Part shown: piece after piece, positions 43,851 to 52,137 of the stretch
Layout of the letters: the number at the start of each line of letters is the position of its first letter
Numbering within the stretch: position 1 is the first letter of the stretch
Assembly: GCA_035358815.1 (NCBI GenBank)
Contig: DAOPQC010000003.1
Location: forward strand, 186,001-250,000
Length of the DNA: 64,000 bases
DNA from: Thermoanaerobaculales bacterium
GTDB lineage: Bacteria; Acidobacteriota; Thermoanaerobaculia; Thermoanaerobaculales; Sulfomarinibacteraceae
Reading direction: 5' to 3'
The notes under the pieces: generated by a model
Told to the model about the DNA's origin: nothing
Seen by the model: the letters and a program-made list of their open reading frames with translations, nothing else
The model's database searches: none
Program-made: the position numbers and the translations under genes

Positions 43851-45212
43851 CGGCTCGTCGACGACCACCCGCGCCAGCGGCCGCGTCAGCCGGCTCGCGA
43901 TCCGCAGGAGCAGGAGGCACGCCACAGCGGCGAGCCCCGCGACCAGGCCCCACCACAGGCCCCGCGGGCCGAGCCCGACGTGGAAGCCGAGCGCCAGGCT
44001 GACCGGCAGGCCGACCAGCCAGAACCCGAGGACGTTGACGACCATCGGCGCGCGGGTGTCGCCGAGGCCGCGCAGGATCCCGGAGGACACGACCTGGATC
44101 CCGTCGAACACCTGGAAGACGCCGGCGATCGGGATCAGCGCTGCCGCCACGGCGATCACCGCGGCGTCGGAGGTGTAGGCGCCGGCGAGCCCCCGGGGCA
44201 GCCCGAGAAAGGCAAGGGCGGTGCAGGCCATGAACCCGACCCCGCAGGCCAGGGCGGAGGCCGCGGCGCGCCGCACTCCGGGGCCGTCCGACCGCCCGAC
44301 GGCGTGGCCGACCCGCACCGCCGCCGCCGACGCCACCCCGAGCGGCACCATGAAGGTCAGCGACGCCAGGTTGATCGCCACCTGGTGGGCCGCCATCTCG
44401 ACCGTGCCGAGCCCTCCCATGAGCAGGCCGATGATGCCGAACGCCGCCAGCTCGAGCTGGATCTGGATCCCGATCGGCGCGCCGAGGCGCGCCATCGCCA
44501 GCAGCGGCTGGAGCCGGAGCGTCTCGGGATCGACCCTCGACAGAAGCGGCAGCAGCTCCCGGCGGTCCGCGGCGAGAACGCCGAAGAAGAGAACGAATCG
44601 GCACGCCGAGGTGGCCCACGCCGACCCGAAGGCGCCCATCGCCGGCGCTCCGAGCAGGCCGAACACCAGCACGATGTCGAGGGCGAGGTTGAGCAGGTTG
44701 GCGGCGATCATGACGACGACGATCGGCCGCATCCGCTCGTGGGCCTGCAGGGTCTGGCGCAGCACGACGAAGCCGAAGAAGGGCAGCAGCCCGGGCAAAG
44801 ATCGATAGACGTAACCGGCGGCGATCGGCACCGTGCCCGGCGGCTGCCGCAGCAGGGTCATGATCGGCTCGACCGGCAGCAGCAAGAGGGTCGCCGGCAC
44901 CGTGATCGCGGCGGCCAGCAGCAGCCCTCGCTGCACGGCGCGCCGCACCGCCGGCTCGTCCCGCGCGCCCACCGCCTGCGCCACCACCGGGTCGAGCGCG
45001 AGCAAGAGCCCGATCGCGAACGCCGAAACCGTCATCACGGCGAGGTTGCCGAGGGCGACGGCCGCGAGCGCCTCGGCCGACAGCCGGCCCACGACCATGG
45101 TGTCGACCACGCCCATCAGCATCATCCCGACCTGCACCGCGACCACCGGCACCGCCAGCCGGAGCATGGCGGCAAGGTCGGCGCGGCGCGGCGGCTCGAG
45201 GGCGCGGCTCAT
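43839..45212 (-). CDS. MATE-family multidrug/sodium antiporter
   Basis: The 457-residue protein has twelve hydrophobic segments in two related halves, with MLRLAVPVVAVQVGMMLMGVVDTMVVGRLS at the start and YRSLPGLLPFFGFVVLRQTLQAHE before the second half, the NorM/DinF pattern. It exports cationic drugs or metabolites against sodium or protons. I chose the ATG at 45212; a longer frame would read through an intergenic repeat tract. An extended -10 (TGCTATCCT) lies about 20 bp upstream. The 3' end overlaps the PP2C gene by 12 bp. Confidence 0.92.
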   Translation of the reverse strand: MSRALEPPRRADLAAMLRLAVPVVAVQVGMMLMGVVDTMVVGRLSAEALAAVALGNLAVMTVSAFAIGLLLALDPVVAQAVGARDEPAVRRAVQRGLLLAAAITVPATLLLLPVEPIMTLLRQPPGTVPIAAGYVYRSLPGLLPFFGFVVLRQTLQAHERMRPIVVVMIAANLLNLALDIVLVFGLLGAPAMGAFGSAWATSACRFVLFFGVLAADRRELLPLLSRVDPETLRLQPLLAMARLGAPIGIQIQLELAAFGIIGLLMGGLGTVEMAAHQVAINLASLTFMVPLGVASAAAVRVGHAVGRSDGPGVRRAAASALACGVGFMACTALAFLGLPRGLAGAYTSDAAVIAVAAALIPIAGVFQVFDGIQVVSSGILRGLGDTRAPMVVNVLGFWLVGLPVSLALGFHVGLGPRGLWWGLVAGLAAVACLLLLRIASRLTRPLARVVVDEPSVG

Positions 45213-45230
45213 CTCTGGCTCCGACCGCAC

Positions 45231-45239
45231 AGGATAGCA
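45231..45239 (-). promoter_or_regulatory. Extended -10 promoter of the MATE gene
   Basis: The minus strand reads TGCTATCCT, of the same TGnTAnnCT type as the boxes before the STAS, carA and 59227 genes. No -35 is obvious. Confidence 0.5.
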
Positions 45240-45292
45240 GTGGGTGAGGGGCCAGGGGTTGGGGAGAAGGAATTGAGGGTTGGGCGTCCCCC

Positions 45293-45309
45293 TGCCCGTG
45301 CCCGTGCCC
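45293..45309 (+). repeat. Short hexamer array (GTGCCC type)
   Basis: Nearly three GTGCCC units in the gap between the MATE gene and the phosphatase-kinase gene. The same gap also holds GGAGAC units near 45354-45377. It looks like a decayed member of the array family at 47434, 47517, 52059, 55109, 55298 and 56029. Confidence 0.5.
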
Positions 45310-45465
45310 GAGATTGCGCTGAAACTCGAGGTGCCTCTGCCGGAGCCGGGCACGGAGACGGAGACGGGCGCGGAGACGCGCGGAGGCGATCTCCGGGATC
45401 CTGGCTGTCAATTCTCACGAAGTCGATCAGCTCAGCCTGTCGGCCCGCGACCGTCGCCGCGCCGG

Positions 45466-47394
45466 CTACGACCCGGGCACCAGCAGATCGATGCGGGCGA
45501 GCAGGGCCGCGATCTCGTCCTCGCTGAGCAGGCCCGCGAGCTCGGCGTGCACGGCGTCCCGGTCGAGCGTCGCCAGCCGCTCCTCGAGCCACCCTTCGAG
45601 CCGCGAGCGGACGTCCCTGACGTGCGCGGCAGCCGGGGGCTTGGCGGCGAAGGCGCGCTCGTGATCGATCAGGTGGAGGCGCCAGTTGCCGGGTGTGATC
45701 AGCATGTTCGCGCCGTTGCGGTCGATGTTGAAGATGACGAGGTCGAAGACCTTGGAGGCGGCGAGGCTCGACGCGAACGCCTCGGGATCGGCCGGCTGCA
45801 GGTCCTCGGCGCGCCGGCTGTCCTCGCTGATCGCGTTCTCGACCCAGAGCTGCAGCGATCCGACGGCGCCGTCGATCTCGCGCAGCACGGTCGCCGGCAC
45901 CATCCCGAGCCCGAGCAGCCGATCGAGCCGGTAGGCCGCGACCTCGTGGCTGTACCGCCGGCCGTCGTCGGCGACCGTCTTGAAGATCGCCTTTGACCGC
46001 CGCCCGTCGTCGGCGAGCCCGATCTGGACCGGGTGGGTCGACCCGCTTCCCACCTCCTCCTTCCACGCCACCGGCGCCGTCCTCAGGAACTCCTCGAGGT
46101 CAGCATCCGAGCTGAACCGATCCGCCGTGAACTCCCAGCGCTGCGGCGCCAGCGGCCGCGATCCCTCGCCCGGGTAGACCGCGAGCACCTGGCCGTTGCG
46201 GATCTCGACGGCCGACGGCCGCCCCTCGTAGTGGCTCTCCAGCATCCCGGTGTCGGCGATCACCACGGCACCGTCGAAGCGGGTCAACAGGCGGGTGGTG
46301 TGGGACGGGGTGTGTCCGACCACGACCCCGGCCGCGTCCAGGTGGGCGAGCACCTGATCGACCAGCGGCCGCTCCCCGGAGTCGGGGTTCAGGCTGGTCC
46401 CGCGGTACCACAGCGGGCCGTCGGGCCGGAACACCAGGCCGTTGCCGAGCTCGAGCATGGACCGCGCCAGCACGACCGCCTCGCCCGGGACCGCTGAAGC
46501 TGTCCCGCCGCCGCTGTCGGCGAGCGCCTGGGCCGCGCCGATCTGCTCGCCGAGGTTCCATTCCGGCGCCATCGCGCCGAGCTCGATCAGCCGCCGCTGC
46601 GCCGCCACGAACTCCCGCAGCTCACCCATCGCGACCCGGTTGATCTGGTCCGGCGCGACCTCGAGCAGCAGCGGCGACAGCCCGCCGTGGATGAACGCGA
46701 CGTCGTTGATCTCGACCAGGATCTGCTGGTCGAGCAGCCAGTGCCCGTACAGCCCGTCGGGAGAGAAGGCCCGCCGGTGGCCGAAGTAGCCGGTCGGATA
46801 GCGCTGATCGAACTCCTCACGCACCCTCCTGAGGTCCAGGTTGTTGGCCAGCGCCAGCTGGGCGTAGCGCTTGCGGGCCTGCTTGCGGTCCTGGGGATCC
46901 TCGTCGGGCGCGTAGGCCGCGAGCTCCTCCGGGCTGGCGTAACGGAGGTCGCCCACCAGATTCATCACCTCGTGGTTACCGAGCACCAGGTGAACGCGGC
47001 CCCCGGCCTGCTGCGCCTCGGCCTGGAGGCGCATGACCAGGGTCAGCGCCTGCCGGGACTGCGGGCCCCGATCGACCAGATCGCCGAGCATCACCAGGTG
47101 GGAGCGCCCCCCCGACCAGACGCGCTCGTCCGAGATCAGGCCGGCTTCCCGCAGCACCGCGAGCAGGGCCGGGTAGGCGCCGTGGACGTCTCCGACCGCG
47201 ACCACGCGCTCGACGCCCGTGAAGCGCCACTGGCGGTCGGTCTCTCCTGCGACAGCCGAGCCTGCCGCAACCAGGAGCAGCGCGGCGATCGCCGGCAGGG
47301 CCGCGCAGGCCACCCGTCGGCCGAGCGAAGTCCCGGTCACCGCGCCCCAGGGCGTGCGATCCCATCGTCGGCGGGCGAGTGCGAGCGATTCCAA
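45466..47394 (-). CDS. Exported PPP-type phosphatase fused to a PI3/4-kinase-like (FAM20C/HipA-type) domain
   Basis: The 642-residue protein has an N-terminal signal or membrane helix (about 25-50). A calcineurin-type phosphatase domain follows, with GDVHG (68-72), GDLVDRG (104-110), GNHE (139-142) and later His residues (GHTPSHTT). Residues 430-640 form a separate domain: SKAIFKTV near the start gives the likely Lys, HEVAAYRLDRLLGLGMVPATV is the helical segment, and NIDRNGANML (556-565) plus LIDHERAF (575-582) are the catalytic and metal motifs of PI3/4K-, FAM20C- and HipA-like kinases. Both modules look complete. The annotated start is TTG, eight bases after a TAGGAT box. A GTG at 47340 just before the helix is an alternative. 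The target is unknown. Confidence 0.85.
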   Translation of the reverse strand: MESLALARRRWDRTPWGAVTGTSLGRRVACAALPAIAALLLVAAGSAVAGETDRQWRFTGVERVVAVGDVHGAYPALLAVLREAGLISDERVWSGGRSHLVMLGDLVDRGPQSRQALTLVMRLQAEAQQAGGRVHLVLGNHEVMNLVGDLRYASPEELAAYAPDEDPQDRKQARKRYAQLALANNLDLRRVREEFDQRYPTGYFGHRRAFSPDGLYGHWLLDQQILVEINDVAFIHGGLSPLLLEVAPDQINRVAMGELREFVAAQRRLIELGAMAPEWNLGEQIGAAQALADSGGGTASAVPGEAVVLARSMLELGNGLVFRPDGPLWYRGTSLNPDSGERPLVDQVLAHLDAAGVVVGHTPSHTTRLLTRFDGAVVIADTGMLESHYEGRPSAVEIRNGQVLAVYPGEGSRPLAPQRWEFTADRFSSDADLEEFLRTAPVAWKEEVGSGSTHPVQIGLADDGRRSKAIFKTVADDGRRYSHEVAAYRLDRLLGLGMVPATVLREIDGAVGSLQLWVENAISEDSRRAEDLQPADPEAFASSLAASKVFDLVIFNIDRNGANMLITPGNWRLHLIDHERAFAAKPPAAAHVRDVRSRLEGWLEERLATLDRDAVHAELAGLLSEDEIAALLARIDLLVPGS

Positions 47395-47402
47395 CCCGAT
47401 CC

Positions 47403-47408
47403 ATCCTA
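47403..47408 (-). promoter_or_regulatory. -10 box of the phosphatase-kinase gene
   Basis: The minus strand reads TAGGAT, eight bases before the TTG start. No Shine-Dalgarno separates them, so the transcript would be leaderless or nearly so if TTG is the real start. Confidence 0.4.
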
Positions 47409-47433
47409 ACCCGCGCCAGCCCGACGCGATTCC

Positions 47434-47463
47434 GTTCCCGTTCCCGTCCCCGTTCCCGTTCCC
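47434..47463 (+). repeat. GTTCCC hexamer array, five units
   Basis: Five tandem hexamers: four GTTCCC and one GTCCCC in third position. The order of variants matches, in reverse orientation, the arrays at 52059 and 55298. Confidence 0.75.
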
Positions 47464-47490
47464 GAGGGGGCTTCTCTGCGACCTGTGCTT

Positions 47491-47511
47491 CCCCGCCCGC
47501 TTCCGCTTCCG
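47491..47511 (+). repeat. 21-bp dispersed repeat, copy 1
   Basis: A 21-base sequence beginning CCCCGCCCGCTTCCG. It occurs identically at 53057-53077 and, inverted, at 53277-53297. Confidence 0.75.
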
Positions 47512-47516
47512 GGCCC

Positions 47517-47581
47517 GTGCCCGTGCCCGTCTCCGTGCCCGTGCCCGCTCGTTCGCTCCGCCCTCGAGATCGCATCGCGCC
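47517..47581 (+). repeat. Hexamer array plus 38-bp core element, copy B
   Basis: Five GTGCCC-like units (47517-47546) run into the core CCCGCTCGTTCGCTCCGCCC... (47544-47581). Related cores are at 55130-55167 and 56044-56081. Confidence 0.7.
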
Positions 47582-47619
47582 CCCAGATCCCAGCCCCTAG
47601 ATCCTCTTCCGATTCGACC

Positions 47620-47628
47620 TGCTACACT
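47620..47628 (+). promoter_or_regulatory. Extended -10 promoter of carAB
   Basis: TGCTACACT, the same nine bases as before the STAS gene. It would give a leader of about 70 nt. No PyrR-type attenuator or uracil-sensing structure is evident. Confidence 0.5.
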
Positions 47629-47705
47629 CCCCGCCCAAGATCGGGAAGTAACCCAGCGCGACGGGTGGCGGCCCCGTCCCGCCGGGGACGTTCGAGGAGA
47701 GGCGC

Positions 47706-48812
47706 ATGCGGCGAGGTCGGCTGCGGCTCGAGGACGGGAGCGTCGTCGAGGGGGCTGCGTTCGGCGCGACCGGCGCGGTTGCCGGCGAGGTCGTCTTCAA
47801 CACCGGCATGGTCGGCTACCCGGAGTCGCTCACCGACCCTTCCTACGCCGGCCAGATCCTCGTGCTGACCTACCCCCTCGTCGGCAACTACGGGGTGCCG
47901 GCCTTCGAGCGCGATGCTGACGGCCTGCCGCTTGCCTTCGAGTCGGAGCGGATCCAAGCCGCCGGCCTGGTGGTGTGGGAGCGCTCCGAGCGCTACAGCC
48001 ACGCCCGCGCCGCGCGCAGCCTGGACGACTGGCTCAAGGAGGAGGGCATCCCCGGGCTGGCCGGCGTCGACACCCGCGCGCTGACCAAGCGCCTGCGCAC
48101 GGGCGGAACCATGCTCGGCGCGATCGAGCCGGCCGACGCCGCGGAGGCGCTGCCGCTGACCGACCCGAACGCCACCAACCTGGTGGCGGGCGTCAGCGTC
48201 GACGAGGTCACTCGCCACGCCGGCGCCGCCGCCGACGCGCCGACCGTGGTCCTGCTCGACTGCGGCGCCAAGGTCAGCATCGTCCGCAGCCTGCTGCGGC
48301 GCGGCCTGGCCGTCCTGCGGGTCCCCCACGACCACTACTTCCCGGGCGAGCGACTCGACGGCCTGGTGATCTCCAACGGGCCGGGCGACCCGACGATGTG
48401 CCGGGCCGCGATCCGCAACATCGAGCGGGCGCTCGCCCTCGACGTGCCGATCCTCGGCATCTGCCTCGGCAACCAGCTGCTCGCACTGGCCGCCGGCGCG
48501 GAGACCTACAAGCTGCCGTTCGGCCACCGCAGCCAGAACCAGCCGTGCGTCGAGCTGCTGCCGTCGGGCGAGCGCGGCCGGCGCTGCGTGATCACCTCGC
48601 AGAACCACGGCTTCGCGGTGCGCGCCGCGTCGCTGCCCGACGACTGGCGGCTGTGGTTCGTCAACGCCAACGACGGCACGGTGGAGGGCATCCGGCACCG
48701 GTCCAAGCCGCGCTGGGGGGTCCAGTTCCATCCCGAGGCCAACCCGGGGCCGGTGGACTCGGCCTGGATCTTCGACGACTTCGCCGAGGCGGTGCGCAGG
48801 GGGCGGCGATGA
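47706..48812 (+). CDS. carA: Carbamoyl-phosphate synthase small subunit (glutaminase)
   Basis: The 368-residue subunit hydrolyses glutamine and passes ammonia to CarB for carbamoyl phosphate, the first intermediate of pyrimidines and arginine. The N-terminal domain reads GEVVFNTGMVGYPESLTDPS, and the class I amidotransferase domain has Cys253 in GICLGNQ, with His and Glu in VQFHPEA. Wording such as AGQILVLTYPLVGNYGVP is closer to the CAD/CPS-II form and to Bacteroidetes-type CarA than to E. coli CarA. GAGGAG lies ahead of the ATG. The stop overlaps the carB ATG by 4 bp. Confidence 0.96.
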   Translation: MRRGRLRLEDGSVVEGAAFGATGAVAGEVVFNTGMVGYPESLTDPSYAGQILVLTYPLVGNYGVPAFERDADGLPLAFESERIQAAGLVVWERSERYSHARAARSLDDWLKEEGIPGLAGVDTRALTKRLRTGGTMLGAIEPADAAEALPLTDPNATNLVAGVSVDEVTRHAGAAADAPTVVLLDCGAKVSIVRSLLRRGLAVLRVPHDHYFPGERLDGLVISNGPGDPTMCRAAIRNIERALALDVPILGICLGNQLLALAAGAETYKLPFGHRSQNQPCVELLPSGERGRRCVITSQNHGFAVRAASLPDDWRLWFVNANDGTVEGIRHRSKPRWGVQFHPEANPGPVDSAWIFDDFAEAVRRGRR

Positions 48813-51800
48813 GGAGCGATCTGCCGCGGACCGTGCTCGTGCTGGGCAGCTCGGCGCTGAAGATCGGCGAGGCCGGCGAGTTCGACTACTCCGGCAGCCA
48901 GGCGATCAAGGCCCTCAAGGAGGAGGGCATCCGCACCGTCCTCATCAACCCCAACGTCGCCACCATCCAGACCTCCGAGCACCTCGCGGACGAGGTCTAC
49001 TTCGTCCCGGTGACGCCGGCGTTCGTGGAGCAGGTCATCGAGCGGGAGAAGCCGGACGGCATCCTGCTCGGCTTCGGGGGGCAGACCGCGCTCAACTGCG
49101 GCGTCGAGCTCTACCGCAGGGGCGTGCTCGACCGTCACGCGGTGCGCGTCCTCGGCGCGCCGATCGAGGCGATCCTCGACACCGAGGACCGCGAGCGCTT
49201 CATCGCGCGGCTTTCCGAGATCGGGGTCGACGTGCCGCGCAGCCGGCCGACGACCAGCGTCGAGCAGGCCGTGGCGGCAGGCGGCGAAATCGGTTACCCG
49301 TGCATGGCGCGGGTCGCCTTCGCGCTCGGCGGGCTGGGCTCCGGCATCTGCCGCAGCCCCTCCGACCTCGAGGCCCTGGCGCGCCGCGCCTTCGCCCACA
49401 CCGGCCAGGTCCTGGTCGAGGAGTACCTCGAGGGCTGGAAAGAGATCGAGTACGAGGTGATGCGGGACGCTGCCGACAACTGCATCACCGTCTGCAACAT
49501 GGAGAACATCGACCCGATGGGGATCCACACCGGCGAGAGCCTGGTGGTGGCGCCGAGCCAGACCCTCGACGACGAGGAGTACCACCTGCTGCGCGAGGTG
49601 GCAATCCGGGTCGTGCGCCACCTCGGGATCGTCGGCGAGTGCAACATCCAGTACGCTCTCTCACCGGACGGCGGGGGCTACCGGGTGATCGAGATCAACG
49701 CCCGGCTGTCGCGCTCCTCGGCGCTCGCCTCCAAGGCGACCGGCTACCCGCTCGCCTTCGTGGCCGCCAAGCTCTCGCTCGGCAGGGCGCTGACCGAGGT
49801 CCCCAACTCGGTCACCCGCTCGACCTGCGCCTGCTTCGAGCCGGCGCTCGACTACGTGGTGGTGAAGGCGCCGCGCTGGGACTTCCGCAAGTTCCCCGGG
49901 GTCGAGCAGCGGATCGGCTCGGCCATGAAGTCGGTGGGCGAGGTGATGGCGATCGGCCGCCGCTTCGAGGAGGCGCTGCAGAAGGCGCTGCGAATGACCG
50001 AGACCGGCGCCCGCGGCCTGGTGCTCAACGACCGCATCTCGTTCGACGACCTGCCCACCGCGCTCGCCGAGCCCACCGAGCGGCGGATCTTCGCGGTCGC
50101 GGCGGCGATCTCGAGCGGCATGTCGACCGAGGGCATCCACCGGATCACCCACATCGACCGCTGGTTCCTCGACAAGATCGCGGGCGTGGTCGAGGTCGAG
50201 GAGCGGCTGCGCGCGCGCAGCCTCGAGACTCTCGATCGCGAGCTGCTCAGAGAGGCCAAGCAGCACGGCTTCTCCGACGCGCAGGTGGCGGCCGCGATCG
50301 GCAGCGACGAGGCGAGCGTGCTCTCCCGCCGCCACGACTTCGGCCTGCACCCCTCGGTCAAGCAGATCGACACCCTGGCGGCCGAGTACCCCGCCGCCAC
50401 CAACTACCTGTACCTCACCTACAACGGCGCCGAGGACGACGTCCCCTACCACCAGGAGGGAACGGTGATGATCCTCGGCCCGGGCGCCTACCGGATCGGC
50501 TCGTCGGTCGAGTTCGACTGGTGCTGCGTCAACGCCGCCCGCACCCTGCGCTCGCTCGGCTACCGGACGCTGATGGTCAACCACAACCCCGAGACGGTCA
50601 GCACCGACTACGACGAGTGCGACCGGCTCTACTTCGACGAGCTGAGCTTCGAGGCGGTCACCGAGATCTACCGCAAGGAGACGCCACTCGGGATCATCCT
50701 GTCGATGGGCGGGCAGGTGCCCAACAACCTGGCGCTGCGCTGCTCCGAGGCCGGGATGCGGGTGCTCGGCACCTCGCCTCGCTCGATCGACCGCGCCGAG
50801 AACCGCCACCGCTTCTCGCGGCTGCTCGAGGAGCTCGGCGTGCCCCAGCCGGCGTGGCAGGAGCTGACCTCGGTCGAGGCGACGCAGCGCTTCGCCTCGG
50901 AGCAGGGCTACCCGGTCATCGTGCGTCCGTCGTACGTCTTGTCGGGGGCGGCGATGGCGGTGGCCGGCAGCGACGAGGAGCTCAACTTCTTCCTCGACAA
51001 GGCGATCGAGATCTCGCCGGACCACCCGGTGGTGGTGTCGAAGTTCATCGAGAACGCCAAGGAGATCGACGTCGATGCGGTCGCCCGCGATGGTGAGCCG
51101 GTGTGCTGGGCGGTGTCCGAGCACGTCGAGAACGCCGGCGTGCACTCCGGCGACGCGACCCTGGTGCTGCCGCCCCAGCGCACCTACCTCGAGACGATGC
51201 GCCGGATCCGGGTCATCACCACCCAGGTCGCGCGGTCGCTCGAGATCACCGGGCCGTTCAACATCCAGTTCCTGGCCAAGGACAACCGGGTGATGGTGAT
51301 CGAGTGCAACCTGCGCGCCTCGCGCTCCTTTCCGTTCGTGTCCAAGGTGCTCAAGCGCAACTTCATCGACGCCGCGACCCGGGTCATGATGGGCCGGCCG
51401 GCGGCTGCCGACGACCGCTCGTTTCTCGACCTCGACTACGTCGGGGTCAAGGCGCCCCAGTTCTCGTTCACCCGCCTCGAGGGCGCCGACCCCACCCTCG
51501 GCGTCGAGATGGCGTCAACCGGCGAGGTCGCCTGCCTCGGCTGGGACTTCGACGAGGCGTTCCTCAAGGCGCTGATCGCGGTCGGCTTCCGCTTCCCGAT
51601 TGGCAGCGCGCTGCTGTCGACCGGGCCGATCGAGAGCAAGGCCGCGATCCTCGACAGCGTCCGCCGTCTGGTCGGCCTCGGCGTGAAGCTCTACGCGACC
51701 CGCGGCACCGCCGAGTTTCTCGAGCCCAAGGGCATCGCCACCGAGACCGTGCGCTGGCCGCTCGAGGGCGGACGGCCCAACGCGCTCGACTGCATCCGCG

Positions 51801-52006
51801 AGCGCAAGGTCGACCTGGTCATCAACATCCCCAAGCACTTCCAGAAGGAGGAGCTGACCAACGACTACATCATCCGCCGCACCGCCGTCGACTTCGGGGT
51901 GCCGTTGATCACCAACCGCCAGCTCGCCGAACGGCTGACCGAGGCGCTCGAGCGGGTGGCGATCGGCGAGCTCAAGGTCCGCCCGTGGCGCGAGTACCCG
52001 GGATAA
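48809..52006 (+). CDS. carB: Carbamoyl-phosphate synthase large subunit
   Basis: The 1065-residue subunit has two homologous ATP-grasp halves (carboxyphosphate and carbamate phosphorylation) and a C-terminal MGS-like allosteric domain (about 930-1065, with LYATRGTAEFLEPKGIATE). The N-terminus reads VLGSSALKIGEAGEFDYSGS, where E. coli has GSGPIVIGQACEFDYSG; the AGEFDYSGSQAIKALKEE wording is typical of eukaryotic CAD/CPS1 and some archaea and bacteria. The second half has the matching MILGPGAYRIGSSVEFDWCC. The full length and all glycine loops indicate a working enzyme. It is translationally coupled to carA. Confidence 0.96.
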   Translation: MRSDLPRTVLVLGSSALKIGEAGEFDYSGSQAIKALKEEGIRTVLINPNVATIQTSEHLADEVYFVPVTPAFVEQVIEREKPDGILLGFGGQTALNCGVELYRRGVLDRHAVRVLGAPIEAILDTEDRERFIARLSEIGVDVPRSRPTTSVEQAVAAGGEIGYPCMARVAFALGGLGSGICRSPSDLEALARRAFAHTGQVLVEEYLEGWKEIEYEVMRDAADNCITVCNMENIDPMGIHTGESLVVAPSQTLDDEEYHLLREVAIRVVRHLGIVGECNIQYALSPDGGGYRVIEINARLSRSSALASKATGYPLAFVAAKLSLGRALTEVPNSVTRSTCACFEPALDYVVVKAPRWDFRKFPGVEQRIGSAMKSVGEVMAIGRRFEEALQKALRMTETGARGLVLNDRISFDDLPTALAEPTERRIFAVAAAISSGMSTEGIHRITHIDRWFLDKIAGVVEVEERLRARSLETLDRELLREAKQHGFSDAQVAAAIGSDEASVLSRRHDFGLHPSVKQIDTLAAEYPAATNYLYLTYNGAEDDVPYHQEGTVMILGPGAYRIGSSVEFDWCCVNAARTLRSLGYRTLMVNHNPETVSTDYDECDRLYFDELSFEAVTEIYRKETPLGIILSMGGQVPNNLALRCSEAGMRVLGTSPRSIDRAENRHRFSRLLEELGVPQPAWQELTSVEATQRFASEQGYPVIVRPSYVLSGAAMAVAGSDEELNFFLDKAIEISPDHPVVVSKFIENAKEIDVDAVARDGEPVCWAVSEHVENAGVHSGDATLVLPPQRTYLETMRRIRVITTQVARSLEITGPFNIQFLAKDNRVMVIECNLRASRSFPFVSKVLKRNFIDAATRVMMGRPAAADDRSFLDLDYVGVKAPQFSFTRLEGADPTLGVEMASTGEVACLGWDFDEAFLKALIAVGFRFPIGSALLSTGPIESKAAILDSVRRLVGLGVKLYATRGTAEFLEPKGIATETVRWPLEGGRPNALDCIRERKVDLVINIPKHFQKEELTNDYIIRRTAVDFGVPLITNRQLAERLTEALERVAIGELKVRPWREYPG

Positions 52007-52058
52007 GGGAGCCCGGCTCTGGGCGGGGAGACCTGATCAACGGCAGCTCGAGGTGATT

Positions 52059-52094
52059 CGGGAACGGGGACGGGAACGGGAGCGGGAACGGGTG
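52059..52094 (+). repeat. CGGGAA hexamer array, six units
   Basis: Six hexamers (CGGGAA, CGGGGA, CGGGAA, CGGGAG, CGGGAA, CGGGTG) in the gap between the convergent carB and metallo-beta-lactamase-fold genes. This is the reverse-complement orientation of the 47434 array. Confidence 0.75.
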
Positions 52095-52137
52095 CGCCCC
52101 TCTTCCCTTTTCCCCATCCCCTACTCCCTCATTCGCC

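Larger units (their letters stand above)
47395..47705. other. Divergent intergenic region of 311 bp before carA
   Basis: No gene is supported. From left to right the gap holds a -10 box for the minus-strand phosphatase-kinase gene (47403), a GTTCCC hexamer array (47434-47463), a 21-bp sequence found twice more at 53 kb (47491-47511), a GTGCCC array (47517-47546) running into the 38-bp core of the repeat family (47544-47581), and the carA promoter (47620). A small GC hairpin (CCCCG/CGGGG) lies near 47672-47690, just before the carA ribosome site. Confidence 0.6.

Noticed and set aside
45213..45465. N-terminal extension of the MATE protein through the hexamer tract
   Set aside because: The extension is Pro/Gly/Ser-rich repeat translation. 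The family start and an extended -10 box fit the ATG at 45212.
47629..47705. Pyrimidine riboswitch or PyrR attenuator before carA
   Set aside because: The leader of about 70 nt holds only one short GC hairpin. No anti-terminator, leader peptide or PyrR-binding pattern could be recognised.
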